64,000 nucleotides of DNA from Microcella pacifica. GTDB taxonomy: Bacteria > Actinomycetota > Actinomycetes > Actinomycetales > Microbacteriaceae. A model generated the notes under the pieces. The model was given only the letters and a program-made list of their open reading frames with translations. It did not search any database and had not been told where the DNA came from. The stretch lies in assembly GCF_009371975.2 (NCBI RefSeq), contig NZ_VIKT02000003.1:9813-73812 (forward strand), in the 5' to 3' direction. Both the position numbers and the translations under genes were made by a program. Below are positions 16,262 through 25,750 of the stretch, in pieces (the stretch's first letter is position 1; the number at the start of each line of letters is the position of its first letter).

Positions 16262-17496
16262 CGCTCGACCTCATCGCCCGTCGCGACCGGCGCGGCGGGA
16301 ACTGACAGCAGCACGGTCGTGCCCGTCGCCCCCGACCAGACGCGCGCCGAGCCGCCCACGCGCTCGACGCGGCCGACCACCGACTCCCGAAGCCCGAGGC
16401 GGTCCGCCGGCACGGTCGCGGGGTCGAACCCCCGGCCCCCGTCGACGACCATGACGGTGAGCAGCCCCTCGGCAGAGCCGAGCGTGACGTCCGCGTGGCT
16501 CGTGCCCGAGTGCGCGACGACGTTGTCGAGGGCGGCCGCGGTCGCCCCCAGGATCGCCTCGGCCGCGTCGTCCCCCGGATACCCGAGGGCGGCATCGGCG
16601 CCCGCGACGTCCACGCGCATGCCCCTCCAGCGCACGTCGTCGACGATGGCGAGCAGGCGCGCACCGAGGCTCGTGCCCCGAGGATCCCGCGCCGGCGACG
16701 TGCCGCGCGGAGACACCGTCGCGGTCGCGACGATGCGAAGATCACGGCGGATGCGCTGCCGCAGCCGCGCGTCGAGCTCGGGCGTGCTGCGCGCGACGAG
16801 CGTGAGCGCGGCGAGCGCCGTGTCGTGCACGACCGCTGTCGCGGCGCGCTCCCGCACGCGCTGATCCTCGCCGCTGCGGGAGGACTGCGTCAGCTCGGGC
16901 AGCTCGGGAAGGCGCTCCCGTCGCCGACGCCATCCGATGGCGACCATCGCGTACGCCCCGCAGATGATGCCTGCGTCGGTGACGCGATCCCAGGAGAGCA
17001 CATAGGTCTCACCGACGAGCGCGGCCCCCGCGGCGAGAGAGACGCTGCCCGCGAGCCACGCACCTGAGACCCACAGGATGCCGTCCGACGCGCGCGGTCG
17101 GATCGCACCGACGAAGATGAGGGCGGTCGCGATCGCCTCGATGAGGTAGGCGCTCTGAGACTCGCCCTTCGACAGCGTGAGCATCGCGACTGCCGCATAC
17201 GCCGTTCCGGCGACGGTGCCGAGCGCGAGCTGCGCCGCGGCGAGCAGCACCGTGGGCCGCCACGCGAGCGCTAGGGAGCTCACGAGCATGAGGGTGAGAA
17301 GCGCCGCCAGCGGGGCGACGCTCGCGACGTCGCCGCGTCGAGCGCCGACCTCGAACAGGATTCCCCCGGCCAGGAGGATGCTCGCGGGCCCGATGAGGCG
17401 CTGGGCGGTGGCGAGCCCTCGCACGAGAGCGCTCGCCGTCACCTCGCGAGGGGGAGGCAGTCGCAGCGCCGAAGCGGTCGCATCGGCGGCGGTCAT
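16258..17496 (-). CDS. Histidine-kinase-like sensor protein (pair 1)
   Basis: This 412-residue paralogue of the 13939-15123 product has an N-terminal membrane region (about residues 35-190) followed by an HDT phospho-acceptor box at H224 (TAVVHDTALAAL). The N box is ALDNVVAHSG and the G box VVDGGRGFDPATVPADRLGL; the final GTTVLLSVP strand is also present. All residues expected for autophosphorylation appear to be kept. It begins 12 bases after the ispH stop, so ispH and the four sensor genes probably form one transcript. No receiver-domain protein is encoded anywhere nearby. Confidence 0.8.
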   Translation of the reverse strand: MTAADATASALRLPPPREVTASALVRGLATAQRLIGPASILLAGGILFEVGARRGDVASVAPLAALLTLMLVSSLALAWRPTVLLAAAQLALGTVAGTAYAAVAMLTLSKGESQSAYLIEAIATALIFVGAIRPRASDGILWVSGAWLAGSVSLAAGAALVGETYVLSWDRVTDAGIICGAYAMVAIGWRRRRERLPELPELTQSSRSGEDQRVRERAATAVVHDTALAALTLVARSTPELDARLRQRIRRDLRIVATATVSPRGTSPARDPRGTSLGARLLAIVDDVRWRGMRVDVAGADAALGYPGDDAAEAILGATAAALDNVVAHSGTSHADVTLGSAEGLLTVMVVDGGRGFDPATVPADRLGLRESVVGRVERVGGSARVWSGATGTTVLLSVPAAPVATGDEVER

Positions 17497-17508
17497 GGTG
17501 CTCGCCCG

Positions 17509-18576
17509 TCAGGCCCGCGTGCGCCCGCCGAGCGCGCGGTCGTCGCGCTTGCCCGACTTGTCGACCCGTAGCTCCTTCGGCAGCGAGAACAGCAGATCCT
17601 CCTCGGCCGTCGTGATCTCCTCCACCTCGCCGTAGCCGGCGTCGGAGAGGTCGGCGAGCACCTGCTGCACGAGCACCTCGGGAACGCTCGCCCCCGACGT
17701 GACGCCGACCGTCGCGACACCGTCGAGCCACTCCTGCCGAATCTCGCTCGCGTAGTCGACGCGGTACGCCGCCCGCGCGCCGTACTCGAGCGCCACCTCC
17801 ACGAGGCGCACGCTGTTGGAGCTGTTCGCCGACCCGACGACGATGACGAGATCGCACTCGGGCGCAACCTTCTTGATCGCGACCTGCCGGTTCTGCGTCG
17901 CGTAGCAGATGTCGTCGCTCGGAGGGTCCTGAAGGTGCGGGAACCGCTCGCGGAGCCGCCGGACGGTCTCCATCGTCTCGTCGACGCTCAGTGTGGTCTG
18001 CGAGAGCCAGATGAGCTCGTCGGCATCGGGCACCTCGACGGTGTCGGCCTCCTCCGGGCTGCCGATGAGGATCGTGCGCTCGGGCGCGTGACCCATCGTG
18101 CCCTCGACCTCTTCGTGGCCGGCATGACCGATGAGCAGAATGCGGTAGTCCTGCTTCGAGAAGCGCACTGCCTCGCGGTGCACCTTGGTCACAAGCGGGC
18201 ACGTCGCGTCGATCGCGGCGAGACCGCGATCGGCAGCACCTTGGACGACGGCAGGGCTGACTCCGTGCGCGGAGAAGACGATGTGCGAGCCGGGCGGCAC
18301 CTCCTCGACCTCGTCGACGAAGATCGCACCGCGCTTCTCGAGCTCGGTCACGACGTGGATGTTGTGCACGATCTGCTTGCGCACGTACACGGGTGCGCCG
18401 TACTGCTCGATGGCCTTCTCGACGGCGATGACCGCCCGGTCGACGCCGGCGCAGTACCCTCGCGGCGCGGCGAGCAGTACCCGCTTGCTGCCCGCGACGG
18501 GTTCGTCGGTCAACCGCGCGCGCCGCTCGGGAACGATCGGTGTGCTGACGGGGGCTCCGTTAGTGATGGTGCTCAC
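17509..18576 (-). CDS. ispH: 4-hydroxy-3-methylbut-2-enyl diphosphate reductase
   Basis: IspH (LytB) is the last enzyme of the MEP isoprenoid pathway; it reduces HMBPP to IPP and DMAPP with a [4Fe-4S] cluster. The three cluster cysteines are visible at C42 (GYCAGVDRA), C126 (DATCPLV) and C224 ([10 protein letters not shown]). The active-site segments VHN and [10 protein letters not shown] are also intact. The 355 residues include a short extra N-terminal stretch. A -10-like TAGACT lies only 7 bases upstream of the ATG, suggesting a nearly leaderless transcript. It is the first gene of a run that continues with the two sensor pairs. Confidence 0.97.
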   Translation of the reverse strand: MSTITNGAPVSTPIVPERRARLTDEPVAGSKRVLLAAPRGYCAGVDRAVIAVEKAIEQYGAPVYVRKQIVHNIHVVTELEKRGAIFVDEVEEVPPGSHIVFSAHGVSPAVVQGAADRGLAAIDATCPLVTKVHREAVRFSKQDYRILLIGHAGHEEVEGTMGHAPERTILIGSPEEADTVEVPDADELIWLSQTTLSVDETMETVRRLRERFPHLQDPPSDDICYATQNRQVAIKKVAPECDLVIVVGSANSSNSVRLVEVALEYGARAAYRVDYASEIRQEWLDGVATVGVTSGASVPEVLVQQVLADLSDAGYGEVEEITTAEEDLLFSLPKELRVDKSGKRDDRALGGRTRA

Positions 18577-18583
18577 GGGGCCC

Positions 18584-18589
18584 AGTCTA
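18584..18589 (-). promoter_or_regulatory. Putative -10 element of ispH
   Basis: TAGACT on the minus strand lies 7 bases before the ispH start codon; no convincing -35 is seen. On the opposite strand TACCCT (18641-18646) sits 6 bases before the xseA GTG. Both suggest leaderless divergent transcripts from this 76-base gap. Confidence 0.35.
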
Positions 18590-18652
18590 GGCGCGGGCCC
18601 CTGAAGGTGGACTCCGTGCCCGTGTGTCGGCGCCCGCGGCTACCCTGGGGGC

Positions 18653-19963
18653 GTGACCGATGCCCCCGAGGCTCCCCGCCGCCCGGGAGCCGCGCCCGAT
18701 CCGGCGGCGAGCGCCGCCGACGCGCCATGGCCGGTCGGGCAGCTCTCCTCCAAGCTCAAGGGGTACATCGACCGCCTCGGCACGGTCTGGGTCGAGGGCG
18801 AGATCACCCAGTGGGGGGTCTCGGGCGGCAACGTCTACGGCAAGCTCAAAGACCTCACGGCCGAGGCGACCGTCTCCTTCACCATCTGGTCCTCCGTGCG
18901 CGGGAAGCTGCCGGAGGGTCTCGGCCAGGGCGATCGTGTCATCGCACTCGTCAAGGCGAACTGGTGGGTCAAGGGCGGCACCCTGACGATGCAGGTGTTC
19001 GAGATGCGGCGTGTCGGCCTGGGCGACCTTCTCGAGCGACTCGAGCAGCTGCGGCGCCAGCTCGCGGCCGAGGGGCTCTTCGCCCCCGAGCGCAAGAAGC
19101 CTCTGCCCTTCCTGCCGCAGCGCATCGGCCTCGTCACGGCGCGCGACAGCGATGCGGAGAAGGACGTGCTGCGGAACGCGCAATTGCGCTGGCCGTCGGT
19201 CTCGTTCCGCGTGCACTACTCTGCCGTGCAGGGCGACCGGGCGGTCGGCGAGCTCGTGGCGGGCATCCGCGCGCTCGATGCCGACCCCGAGGTCGACGTC
19301 ATCATCGTCGCCCGCGGCGGAGGCGACTTCCAGAACCTGCTGCCCTTCAGCGACGAGGCCGTGGTGCGCGCCGCCGCCGACTGCGCGACGCCCCTCGTGA
19401 GCGCGATCGGGCATGAGAACGACCGCCCGCTCCTGGACGACGTCGCCGACCTTCGCGCCTCGACGCCCACCGATGCCGCGAAGCGCGTCGTGCCCGATGT
19501 CGGCGAGCAGCTCGCGACCGTGCAGCAGGCGCGCTCACGGCTCATCACCCGGCTCACCTCGATGCTCACGGCCGAGATCGAGCGCGTGGCGCAGTTCCGC
19601 TCCCGCCCGGCGCTCGCGAGTGCGACGTGGATCATCGACACGCGGGCCGAGGAGCTCACGCGCCTCGTCGCACGCGGGGCGGAGCTGACGACGCGCCGCC
19701 TCGACAGCTCGCTCGAGGCCCTCGACGAGCGGCGCCGTCAGCTGCGGGCGCTCTCCCCGCAGCGGACGCTCGATCGCGGCTACGCGATCGTGCAGGACGA
19801 CGCCGGGCGCGTGGTCAGCGACGCGGCGCGGGCGTCGCTCGACGACGCGCTGCACGTGACCCTCGCCGCGGGCCGACTGACCGCGACCGTGACGGGCACT
19901 GAGCCCTCGCCGAACGACACGGCACCGCGCACTCCCACCCCGAGCGAAGGAAAGCAGACCTAG
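18653..19963 (+). CDS. xseA: Exodeoxyribonuclease VII large subunit
   Basis: XseA is the catalytic subunit of exonuclease VII, which degrades single-stranded DNA in both directions. The N-terminal OB fold is visible ([20 protein letters not shown]), followed by the nuclease core ([61 protein letters not shown]). A long C-terminal coiled-coil then ends with [14 protein letters not shown]. The 436 residues match the family. The GTG start is preceded by a -10-like element only a few bases away. It is followed after a single base by xseB. Confidence 0.97.
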   Translation: MTDAPEAPRRPGAAPDPAASAADAPWPVGQLSSKLKGYIDRLGTVWVEGEITQWGVSGGNVYGKLKDLTAEATVSFTIWSSVRGKLPEGLGQGDRVIALVKANWWVKGGTLTMQVFEMRRVGLGDLLERLEQLRRQLAAEGLFAPERKKPLPFLPQRIGLVTARDSDAEKDVLRNAQLRWPSVSFRVHYSAVQGDRAVGELVAGIRALDADPEVDVIIVARGGGDFQNLLPFSDEAVVRAAADCATPLVSAIGHENDRPLLDDVADLRASTPTDAAKRVVPDVGEQLATVQQARSRLITRLTSMLTAEIERVAQFRSRPALASATWIIDTRAEELTRLVARGAELTTRRLDSSLEALDERRRQLRALSPQRTLDRGYAIVQDDAGRVVSDAARASLDDALHVTLAAGRLTATVTGTEPSPNDTAPRTPTPSEGKQT

Positions 19964-19964
19964 C

Positions 19965-20231
19965 ATGACTGACGTGACCGACTCCCCCGCCTCCGAGCCC
20001 TCTGCACCCGAGCAGGCGGAGGTCAGCGGCCTGAGCTACGAGCAGGCGCGCGACGAGCTCGTACGCGTCGTCTCCGAGCTTGAGCAAGGCGGCGCGACGC
20101 TCGAGCGGTCGATCGCCCTGTGGGAGCGCGGCGAGGCGCTCGCACGGCGATGCGAGGAATGGCTGCTCGGCGCCAAGGCGCGACTCGATGCGGCGCGTGC
20201 AGCCGCCAGCGACGACGGCAGCACCGCGTGA
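19965..20231 (+). CDS. xseB: Exodeoxyribonuclease VII small subunit
   Basis: This small helical protein of 88 residues wraps the XseA coiled-coil. The conserved region is [20 protein letters not shown] followed by [19 protein letters not shown]. The first 20 or so residues are acidic and disordered, common in actinobacterial XseB. It starts one base after the xseA stop and its own stop overlaps the next GTG (GTGA), so the three genes form a tight operon. Confidence 0.96.
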   Translation: MTDVTDSPASEPSAPEQAEVSGLSYEQARDELVRVVSELEQGGATLERSIALWERGEALARRCEEWLLGAKARLDAARAAASDDGSTA

Positions 20232-20884
20232 CGCCCGCGGGAGAGGGCCGGGTCGTCGCCGAGCTCGGTCGGCCCGAGACGCCGGAGGAGACCGCGGCGC
20301 GCGTGGCCGAATCGCGACGTCGGCGTCGCGCGAACCAGTCGACGAAGAACCTCGTGCTCTCCCTCGTCGCCTCGCTCGGCATCGTGCTGTTCCTCGTCGT
20401 CGTCGTGGTGCGGCAGACCCCCACTCCGCCGCCCGTCGACTATCAGTCGACCGCGGCCGATGCCTCCCTCTCGCTCGGCACGGACGTGCAGGCGCCGATC
20501 GTCCCCCCGACCTGGACGGCCAACCGCGCCGACCTCACCGCGAGCGGCGGCGTGCGCGAGTGGTACATCGGCTTCCTCACCGACACCGACGCGTTCATCG
20601 CGCTCGTGCAGGGCTTCGACACGAACCCGACCTGGCTCGACGACCTGCTGCGGGGCGCGTCGGGCGGAGTGCCCGTGGAGATCGCCGGCGTCGAATGGAG
20701 CCTCTACGATCGACGTGGGGTCGACGCCGTCGGCAGCCGCCAGTACGCCCTCGTGACCGAGGCTGCCGAGAGCACGATCGTGCTCTACGGCACCGCGTCG
20801 GAGGACGAGTTCGCGATCCTCGCGACCGCGATCGCCGCCGACCTCCCCGCAGGAAACGACGACGAGGACGAGACCGCTCCGTAG
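20228..20884 (+). CDS. DUF4245 membrane-anchored protein
   Basis: This encodes a protein of about 218 residues from the GTG overlapping the xseB stop. It has an arginine-rich cytoplasmic start, one transmembrane helix at about residues 40-62 ([16 protein letters not shown]) and an extracytoplasmic DUF4245 domain ([31 protein letters not shown]). An acidic tail follows. DUF4245 genes often sit beside xseAB in actinobacteria; their function is unknown. Confidence 0.85.
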   Translation: MTPAGEGRVVAELGRPETPEETAARVAESRRRRRANQSTKNLVLSLVASLGIVLFLVVVVVRQTPTPPPVDYQSTAADASLSLGTDVQAPIVPPTWTANRADLTASGGVREWYIGFLTDTDAFIALVQGFDTNPTWLDDLLRGASGGVPVEIAGVEWSLYDRRGVDAVGSRQYALVTEAAESTIVLYGTASEDEFAILATAIAADLPAGNDDEDETAP

Positions 20885-20918
20885 TCGCGGCATCGAACCA
20901 TCAACGCGAGGTGACCGC

Positions 20919-21557
20919 ATGACCGCAACCCGACGCACTCCCGCCCAGGTGTGGCACGAGATGGAGCGCGGCAACGCGCGCTTCATCGCGGGCGAACCGC
21001 TCCATCCCCGACAGGACGTCGACCGGCGCACCGAGCTCGCCGGCTCGCAGGCCCCGGGCGCTGCCTTGTTCGGGTGCTCAGACTCTCGGCTCGCCGCCGA
21101 GATCATCTTCGACAAGGGGCTCGGCGACCTCTTCGTCGTGCGCAACGCCGGCCAGGTCATCAGCGACAGCGTCGTGGGCTCTCTCGAATACGCCGTGGCG
21201 GTGCTGCGCGTGCCGCTCATCCTCGTGCTCGGGCACGACGAGTGCGGGGCCGTGCGGGCCGCGATGGATTCCGCCCAACCCGGCGCCGAGCCGTTGCCCG
21301 TGCACATTCGCGGCATCGTCAACCAGATACTCCCCGCCGTTCAGCGCGTGCGCATCAGTGCGGGAGCGAGCGCGGTCGACCAGCTCGATGCCCTCGAGGT
21401 CGGCCGCCAGCACCTGCGCGACACCGTCGGAGCGCTGCTCTCGGCGAGCGAGCTCATCAGCGAGGAGGTCGCCGCCGGTACGCTGGCCATCGTCGGCGCG
21501 AACTACAAGCTGCGCGAGGGTCGCGTCGAGCCCGATGTCGTCGTCGGCCAGGTCTGA
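20919..21557 (+). CDS. Beta-class carbonic anhydrase
   Basis: This zinc enzyme interconverts CO2 and bicarbonate. Zinc ligands are C53 (GCSDSR, with the Asp55-Arg57 dyad), H106 and C109 (GHDECGAV). The 212 residues fit the beta class, and no signal peptide is present, so it is cytoplasmic. A ribosome-binding site (GAGGTGA) precedes the ATG at 20919. It lies about 1.5 kb from the dabAB-PII bicarbonate-uptake operon, so it may work with that system by using or balancing the imported bicarbonate (inference). Confidence 0.95.
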   Translation: MTATRRTPAQVWHEMERGNARFIAGEPLHPRQDVDRRTELAGSQAPGAALFGCSDSRLAAEIIFDKGLGDLFVVRNAGQVISDSVVGSLEYAVAVLRVPLILVLGHDECGAVRAAMDSAQPGAEPLPVHIRGIVNQILPAVQRVRISAGASAVDQLDALEVGRQHLRDTVGALLSASELISEEVAAGTLAIVGANYKLREGRVEPDVVVGQV

Positions 21558-21654
21558 CCGAACTCGACGCACGCCGAGCTGACAGCCGGGCATCCTCACC
21601 CTCGACCAGCCGACCAGACACCCGACCGCCACGCACAGAAAGACGCACACCGAC

Positions 21655-23055
21655 GTGACCGAGACAGACGACTACCGCATCGAGCACGACACCATGGGCG
21701 AGGTGCGCGTGCCGCGCGACGCGCTCTACCGGGCCCAGACCCAGCGCGCCGTCGAGAACTTCCCCATCTCCGGCTCGGGGCTCGAGTCGGGGCAGATCGT
21801 CGCCCTCGCGCAGATCAAGCGCGCCGCCGCTCTCGTGAACGCCGAACTCGGAATTCTGGATGCTCCGCTCGCGCAGGCCATCGCCGCCGCCGCCGAGCAG
21901 ATCATCGAGGGGCAGCATCACGACCACTTCCCGGTCGACACCTACCAGACGGGATCGGGCACAAGCTCGAACATGAACATGAACGAGGTGCTCGCGACCC
22001 TCGCCACGCGCATCGCGGGCACGGACGTGCACCCCAACGACCACGTGAACGCCTCGCAGTCGTCCAACGACGTCTTCCCCACCTCGGTGCACGTCGCCGT
22101 GACGAGCGCGCTGCTGCACGAGCTCATCCCCGCGCTCGAGCACCTCGCCGTCGCCCTCGAGCAGAAGGCCGAGCTGTGGTCGACCGCCGTCAAGGCCGGT
22201 CGCACCCACCTCATGGACGCGACGCCGGTCACGCTCGGGCAGGAGTTCGCCGGCTATGCGCGCCAGGTGCGCCTCGGAGTCGCGCGCGTGCGCTCGACGA
22301 TCGAGCGCGTGGCGGAGGTGCCGCTCGGCGGCACGGCGACGGGCACGGGCATCAACACCCCGCTCGGCTTCTCGCAGAAGGTCATCGCCGAGCTCGCGAG
22401 CTCCACGGGGCTGCCGATCACCGAGGCCCTCGATCACTTCGAAGCGCAGGGCGCCAGGGACGGCCTCGTGGAGGCGAGCGGGGCTCTGCGCGTCATCGCG
22501 GTGTCGCTCACGAAGATCTGCAACGACCTGCGGTGGATGGGCTCGGGCCCGAACACCGGCCTCGGAGAGCTGCGCATCCCTGATCTGCAGCCGGGATCGT
22601 CGATCATGCCGGGCAAGGTGAACCCGGTGGTGCCCGAGGCAGTGCTCATGGTGTGCGCGCGCGTGATCGGCAACGACGCGACCGTCGCGTGGGCGGGCGC
22701 CTCGGGCTCCTTCGAGCTCAACGTCGCGATCCCCGTCATGGGCACCTCGCTGCTCGAGTCGATCCGCCTGCTCGCCAACTCGACGCGGGTGCTCGCCGAC
22801 AAGACGGTGACCGGTCTCGAAGCGAACCTCGAGCGGGCGCGCGCGCTCGCCGAGAGCTCGCCCTCGATCGTGACGCCGCTCAACCGGGTCATCGGCTACG
22901 AGGCCGCAGCCAAGGTCGCCAAGCACGCCGTCCTCGAGAGCATGACCGTGCGCGAGGCCGTCATCGATCTCGGCTTCGTCGAGCGCGGCGAGGTCACGCT
23001 CGAGCAGCTCGACAGCGCGCTCGACGTGCTGCGGATGACCGCGCCGGGCCTCTAG
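21655..23055 (+). CDS. fumC: Fumarate hydratase class II
   Basis: This TCA-cycle enzyme reversibly hydrates fumarate to malate. The 466 residues are typical of the heat-stable class II enzyme. Motifs are [15 protein letters not shown], the catalytic histidine region [12 protein letters not shown], and the superfamily signature [12 protein letters not shown]. The start is GTG at 21655. Its TAG stop shares a CTAG palindrome with the stop of the convergent PII gene, so the ends overlap by four bases. Confidence 0.97.
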   Translation: MTETDDYRIEHDTMGEVRVPRDALYRAQTQRAVENFPISGSGLESGQIVALAQIKRAAALVNAELGILDAPLAQAIAAAAEQIIEGQHHDHFPVDTYQTGSGTSSNMNMNEVLATLATRIAGTDVHPNDHVNASQSSNDVFPTSVHVAVTSALLHELIPALEHLAVALEQKAELWSTAVKAGRTHLMDATPVTLGQEFAGYARQVRLGVARVRSTIERVAEVPLGGTATGTGINTPLGFSQKVIAELASSTGLPITEALDHFEAQGARDGLVEASGALRVIAVSLTKICNDLRWMGSGPNTGLGELRIPDLQPGSSIMPGKVNPVVPEAVLMVCARVIGNDATVAWAGASGSFELNVAIPVMGTSLLESIRLLANSTRVLADKTVTGLEANLERARALAESSPSIVTPLNRVIGYEAAAKVAKHAVLESMTVREAVIDLGFVERGEVTLEQLDSALDVLRMTAPGL

Positions 23056-23375
23056 CGGAAGTAGTGCGGTCGGCTCACGTAGGTGTCGGAGACGAACATG
23101 ACGCCCGCGGTGAGATCGAGCAGCGAGCGCAGACCCTCGATGAGGTCGTCCGCCCTGTCGTCGGGCACGACCGTGATGATGAGCGTGAGCGCATCCCGAT
23201 CGTTGAACAGCTGCCGACCCTCGTGAGCGCCGTGGTGGCCGAGACCGGTCACCGCGGGCAGGCTCGTGTAGCCGGTCGCTCCCGCCGCGACGATCTGGCG
23301 GCGCACCGCGTCGGCGTCGACCGTGCGCGCCACGATCTCGATCTTGGTCATCCTCGTCAGTCCATCGCGGCTCAT
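23052..23375 (-). CDS. DAB-associated PII-like regulator
   Basis: This is a 107-residue PII-fold protein beginning [17 protein letters not shown]. The ATG at 23375 overlaps the dabA stop (ATGA), which decides this start over an internal ATG at 23351. The body shows the PII ferredoxin-like pattern with a loop ([11 protein letters not shown]) where the regulatory T-loop lies, then a conserved strand [13 protein letters not shown]-like proteins next to bicarbonate transporters, such as carboxysome-linked CPII and SbtB, sense adenine nucleotides or bicarbonate. It probably tunes DabAB activity. It is the last gene of the dabB-dabA-PII operon. Confidence 0.8.
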   Translation of the reverse strand: MSRDGLTRMTKIEIVARTVDADAVRRQIVAAGATGYTSLPAVTGLGHHGAHEGRQLFNDRDALTLIITVVPDDRADDLIEGLRSLLDLTAGVMFVSDTYVSRPHYFR

Positions 23376-25750
23376 GCCGCCTCCTCTCCCTGGTTTTCCT
23401 CGGCGCCGGGCAGGTGCCACGGCTCCCATCCGACGCTCGTGCACCGCTCCCATTCGCCAGCCGTGTCGCCCGGCCGCACGAGCGTCACCCACTCGCCGTG
23501 CACGAGGTCGTGCACGACGTCGGCGCGCTCGACGATGCGCTCGATGCGCTCGCGCGGGGCGTCCACGACCACGAGCAGGCGCACGGGCTCGTGGTGGAGG
23601 CCCTCGCGAGTGCCCACCGACTGCCACGGCAGACCGAGTCGCAGATCGCCCGACGGGCCGCTGAGCACTCCGGCCCCCGCCACGAGGTTGTGCACGGTCT
23701 TGGAGCCGGCGCCGAAGACGTCAGGGTCGACGGCGGAGTAGTAGTACTGCGCGTTGATCCAGTGCGCGACGACGAGCGGTGCCGTGAGGATCGTCTCGAG
23801 CGCCGTGCCCTCGGGATCGTGCTCGGGCGCATAGGAGTGCAGGAAGACGCGGCGCTCGAGGTCGGCGCCCTCGGTGAGCGAGCGCGGGCCGATCACGATC
23901 GCCGCGTTCCGCGCGAGGCCCCACTCCGGATACACCTGGGCCCAGTCTCGCGACCGACGCGCGACGGCGATGCTCGCGGGTGTGCGCGGCGACGCCCCGG
24001 GCAGATCCCGCACCCGTTCTGCGGCGAGGTCGCGCCCTGCTGAACACGCATCCCGCTCCACGGCGGCGGCCGCCTCGCGCTGCCCCGGATCAAGCCGGTG
24101 CAGGTCGGCGAGCGCGACGACGTCGGTCGCCGTGTCGTGCTCGCCGGCGAGGAAGACGGTGGCCTCGGGGATGCTGACCCCCCGCTCGCGCAGCCCCACC
24201 CGCACGGCCGGGGTGTTGAGCAGCGCGGCGGCGGCCCGCGCGTTGGGGGCACCGCGGTGGCCCCCGCATGCCCCGCAGTCGAGAGCCGTGCGGAAGGCAT
24301 TGTTGGTCGTCGACGTGCCATGGCCGACGAACACGACGAGCGGTGCGAACGACTCGACCATACCCATGGTGCGCAGAATCACCTCGGCGGTATCCAGCTG
24401 CGCCTCGGGGGTCAGCGCGCTGTCGAGGTCGAGGAGGGTGGGCACGCTCATGGCGGGGTCGTCGGGGCGCCCCGTGCGCACGGCTCGCCCCGCCAGGAGG
24501 CTACGGGCGACCGAGCGGGGACCCAGGAGCCACCCGGTGACCTCTGCCCAGCCGAGCGGGGCGCCGGGAAGGTCGTCGGGCGCCTTCGCGCTTGAGCGCA
24601 GGGCCCGACGGACCGCGAGCGCGCGCACGAACCTCGCGGCCTCGCGCCATGCCCCGGGAGCCGGTCGTTCGGCGACCCGGTAGCGGGGCGTCAGCAGGAC
24701 GGGGCACGCCGCCGCGGGCTCGGTCGCGGCGAGGGGCTCCATGAGTGCCGCGATGCCGAAGAAGCCGGCGAAGCCGGAGGTCGCGTAGGGCCCGCGGCGC
24801 TCGAGGTGCCGTCGCAGCCCTTCGCTGCGGGGGTCGATGCAGAAGACGAGGTGCGCGCGCGGGGCCGATCCGTCTCGCTCACCGCCCGTGTGTGCGCCAA
24901 TCTGCTCGAGCACGCGGCGATGCGGAGCCGATTCGAGGGCCTCCTGCCACACGAGCGCGCGCGCGGCACTCTCGTCATCGCTGTGCCCCTCGTTCGGCGT
25001 GGCCGGCGGCTCGTCGAGCGCCCACTCGAGTGCCGCGCGCACGGCGAGCACGTCCACGATGTCCACGTCGCCGGAGGTCATGGCCCGCCACCGCACGTAG
25101 GCGGCCCACCCGGGCAGCCGCGCGAGACCGGCGCGGAAGTACGCGAGCTGCTCCTCCTCACTCACGCCGGTGCGGTCGAGCACGGTGGCGAGGGCGCGAT
25201 CGGCGACGTCGGGGAGTGCCGCGATGCGGCGCCTCGCCTCTCGCGGCAGGGTGGCGTCGTGGAGAGCGAGGGCGCGCCACGCCCCGAAGAATCCGAGCTC
25301 GGCCACGGGGACGGGCCACGCGGCGGCCTCGGGGGCGAGTGCTGCACGGCACCACCGCGCGAGACGATCGTCCAGAGCGCTGAGCGGCTGCCGGTCACGC
25401 GGCGGAGGCGGGGCAGCGCGGGTGAGGAACCGCGTGACGAGCTGACGGTCGGTCGCCCCCTGCGGAGAGTCGGCGCGGCGGCGACGGATCGCCCGGGCGA
25501 GATCGGCCTCCGCGATGCGGCCGGAGTCGAGCAGGTCGCGGTACTGCCCCTCAGAGAGTGCGCCACGTGCTCCGAGAGCCGGTGCGGCCTGCGCGATGGC
25601 GCCGGCGAATCCTGCCGAGAGCGAGGGCACGAGGGGGTTGACGGCGATCGCGGCATCGAGCCCGTAGTAGGGGGCGATCACGGAGGCCGCGATCTCGGCC
25701 CGTGCGCGGGCTCGCAGCGCCGAGCGTGTGGGCGCGATGATGTCGGTCAT
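23372..25750 (-). CDS. dabA: Inorganic carbon transporter subunit DabA
   Basis: DabA (DUF2309/UPF0753) is the carbonic-anhydrase-like subunit of DAB transporters, which trap CO2 as bicarbonate using ion-gradient energy. The zinc and catalytic residues are visible at C304 and D306 (VFCIDPRSEG), H477 (VGHGTST) and C492 (DCGACGGHRG). Their spacing (173 residues from C304 to H477, 15 from H477 to C492) matches that described for characterised DabA. The 792 residues are within the family range. It is coupled to dabB by ATGA overlap upstream and to PII downstream. It should be peripheral on the cytoplasmic face of the membrane. Confidence 0.93.
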   Translation of the reverse strand: MTDIIAPTRSALRARARAEIAASVIAPYYGLDAAIAVNPLVPSLSAGFAGAIAQAAPALGARGALSEGQYRDLLDSGRIAEADLARAIRRRRADSPQGATDRQLVTRFLTRAAPPPPRDRQPLSALDDRLARWCRAALAPEAAAWPVPVAELGFFGAWRALALHDATLPREARRRIAALPDVADRALATVLDRTGVSEEEQLAYFRAGLARLPGWAAYVRWRAMTSGDVDIVDVLAVRAALEWALDEPPATPNEGHSDDESAARALVWQEALESAPHRRVLEQIGAHTGGERDGSAPRAHLVFCIDPRSEGLRRHLERRGPYATSGFAGFFGIAALMEPLAATEPAAACPVLLTPRYRVAERPAPGAWREAARFVRALAVRRALRSSAKAPDDLPGAPLGWAEVTGWLLGPRSVARSLLAGRAVRTGRPDDPAMSVPTLLDLDSALTPEAQLDTAEVILRTMGMVESFAPLVVFVGHGTSTTNNAFRTALDCGACGGHRGAPNARAAAALLNTPAVRVGLRERGVSIPEATVFLAGEHDTATDVVALADLHRLDPGQREAAAAVERDACSAGRDLAAERVRDLPGASPRTPASIAVARRSRDWAQVYPEWGLARNAAIVIGPRSLTEGADLERRVFLHSYAPEHDPEGTALETILTAPLVVAHWINAQYYYSAVDPDVFGAGSKTVHNLVAGAGVLSGPSGDLRLGLPWQSVGTREGLHHEPVRLLVVVDAPRERIERIVERADVVHDLVHGEWVTLVRPGDTAGEWERCTSVGWEPWHLPGAEENQGEEAA

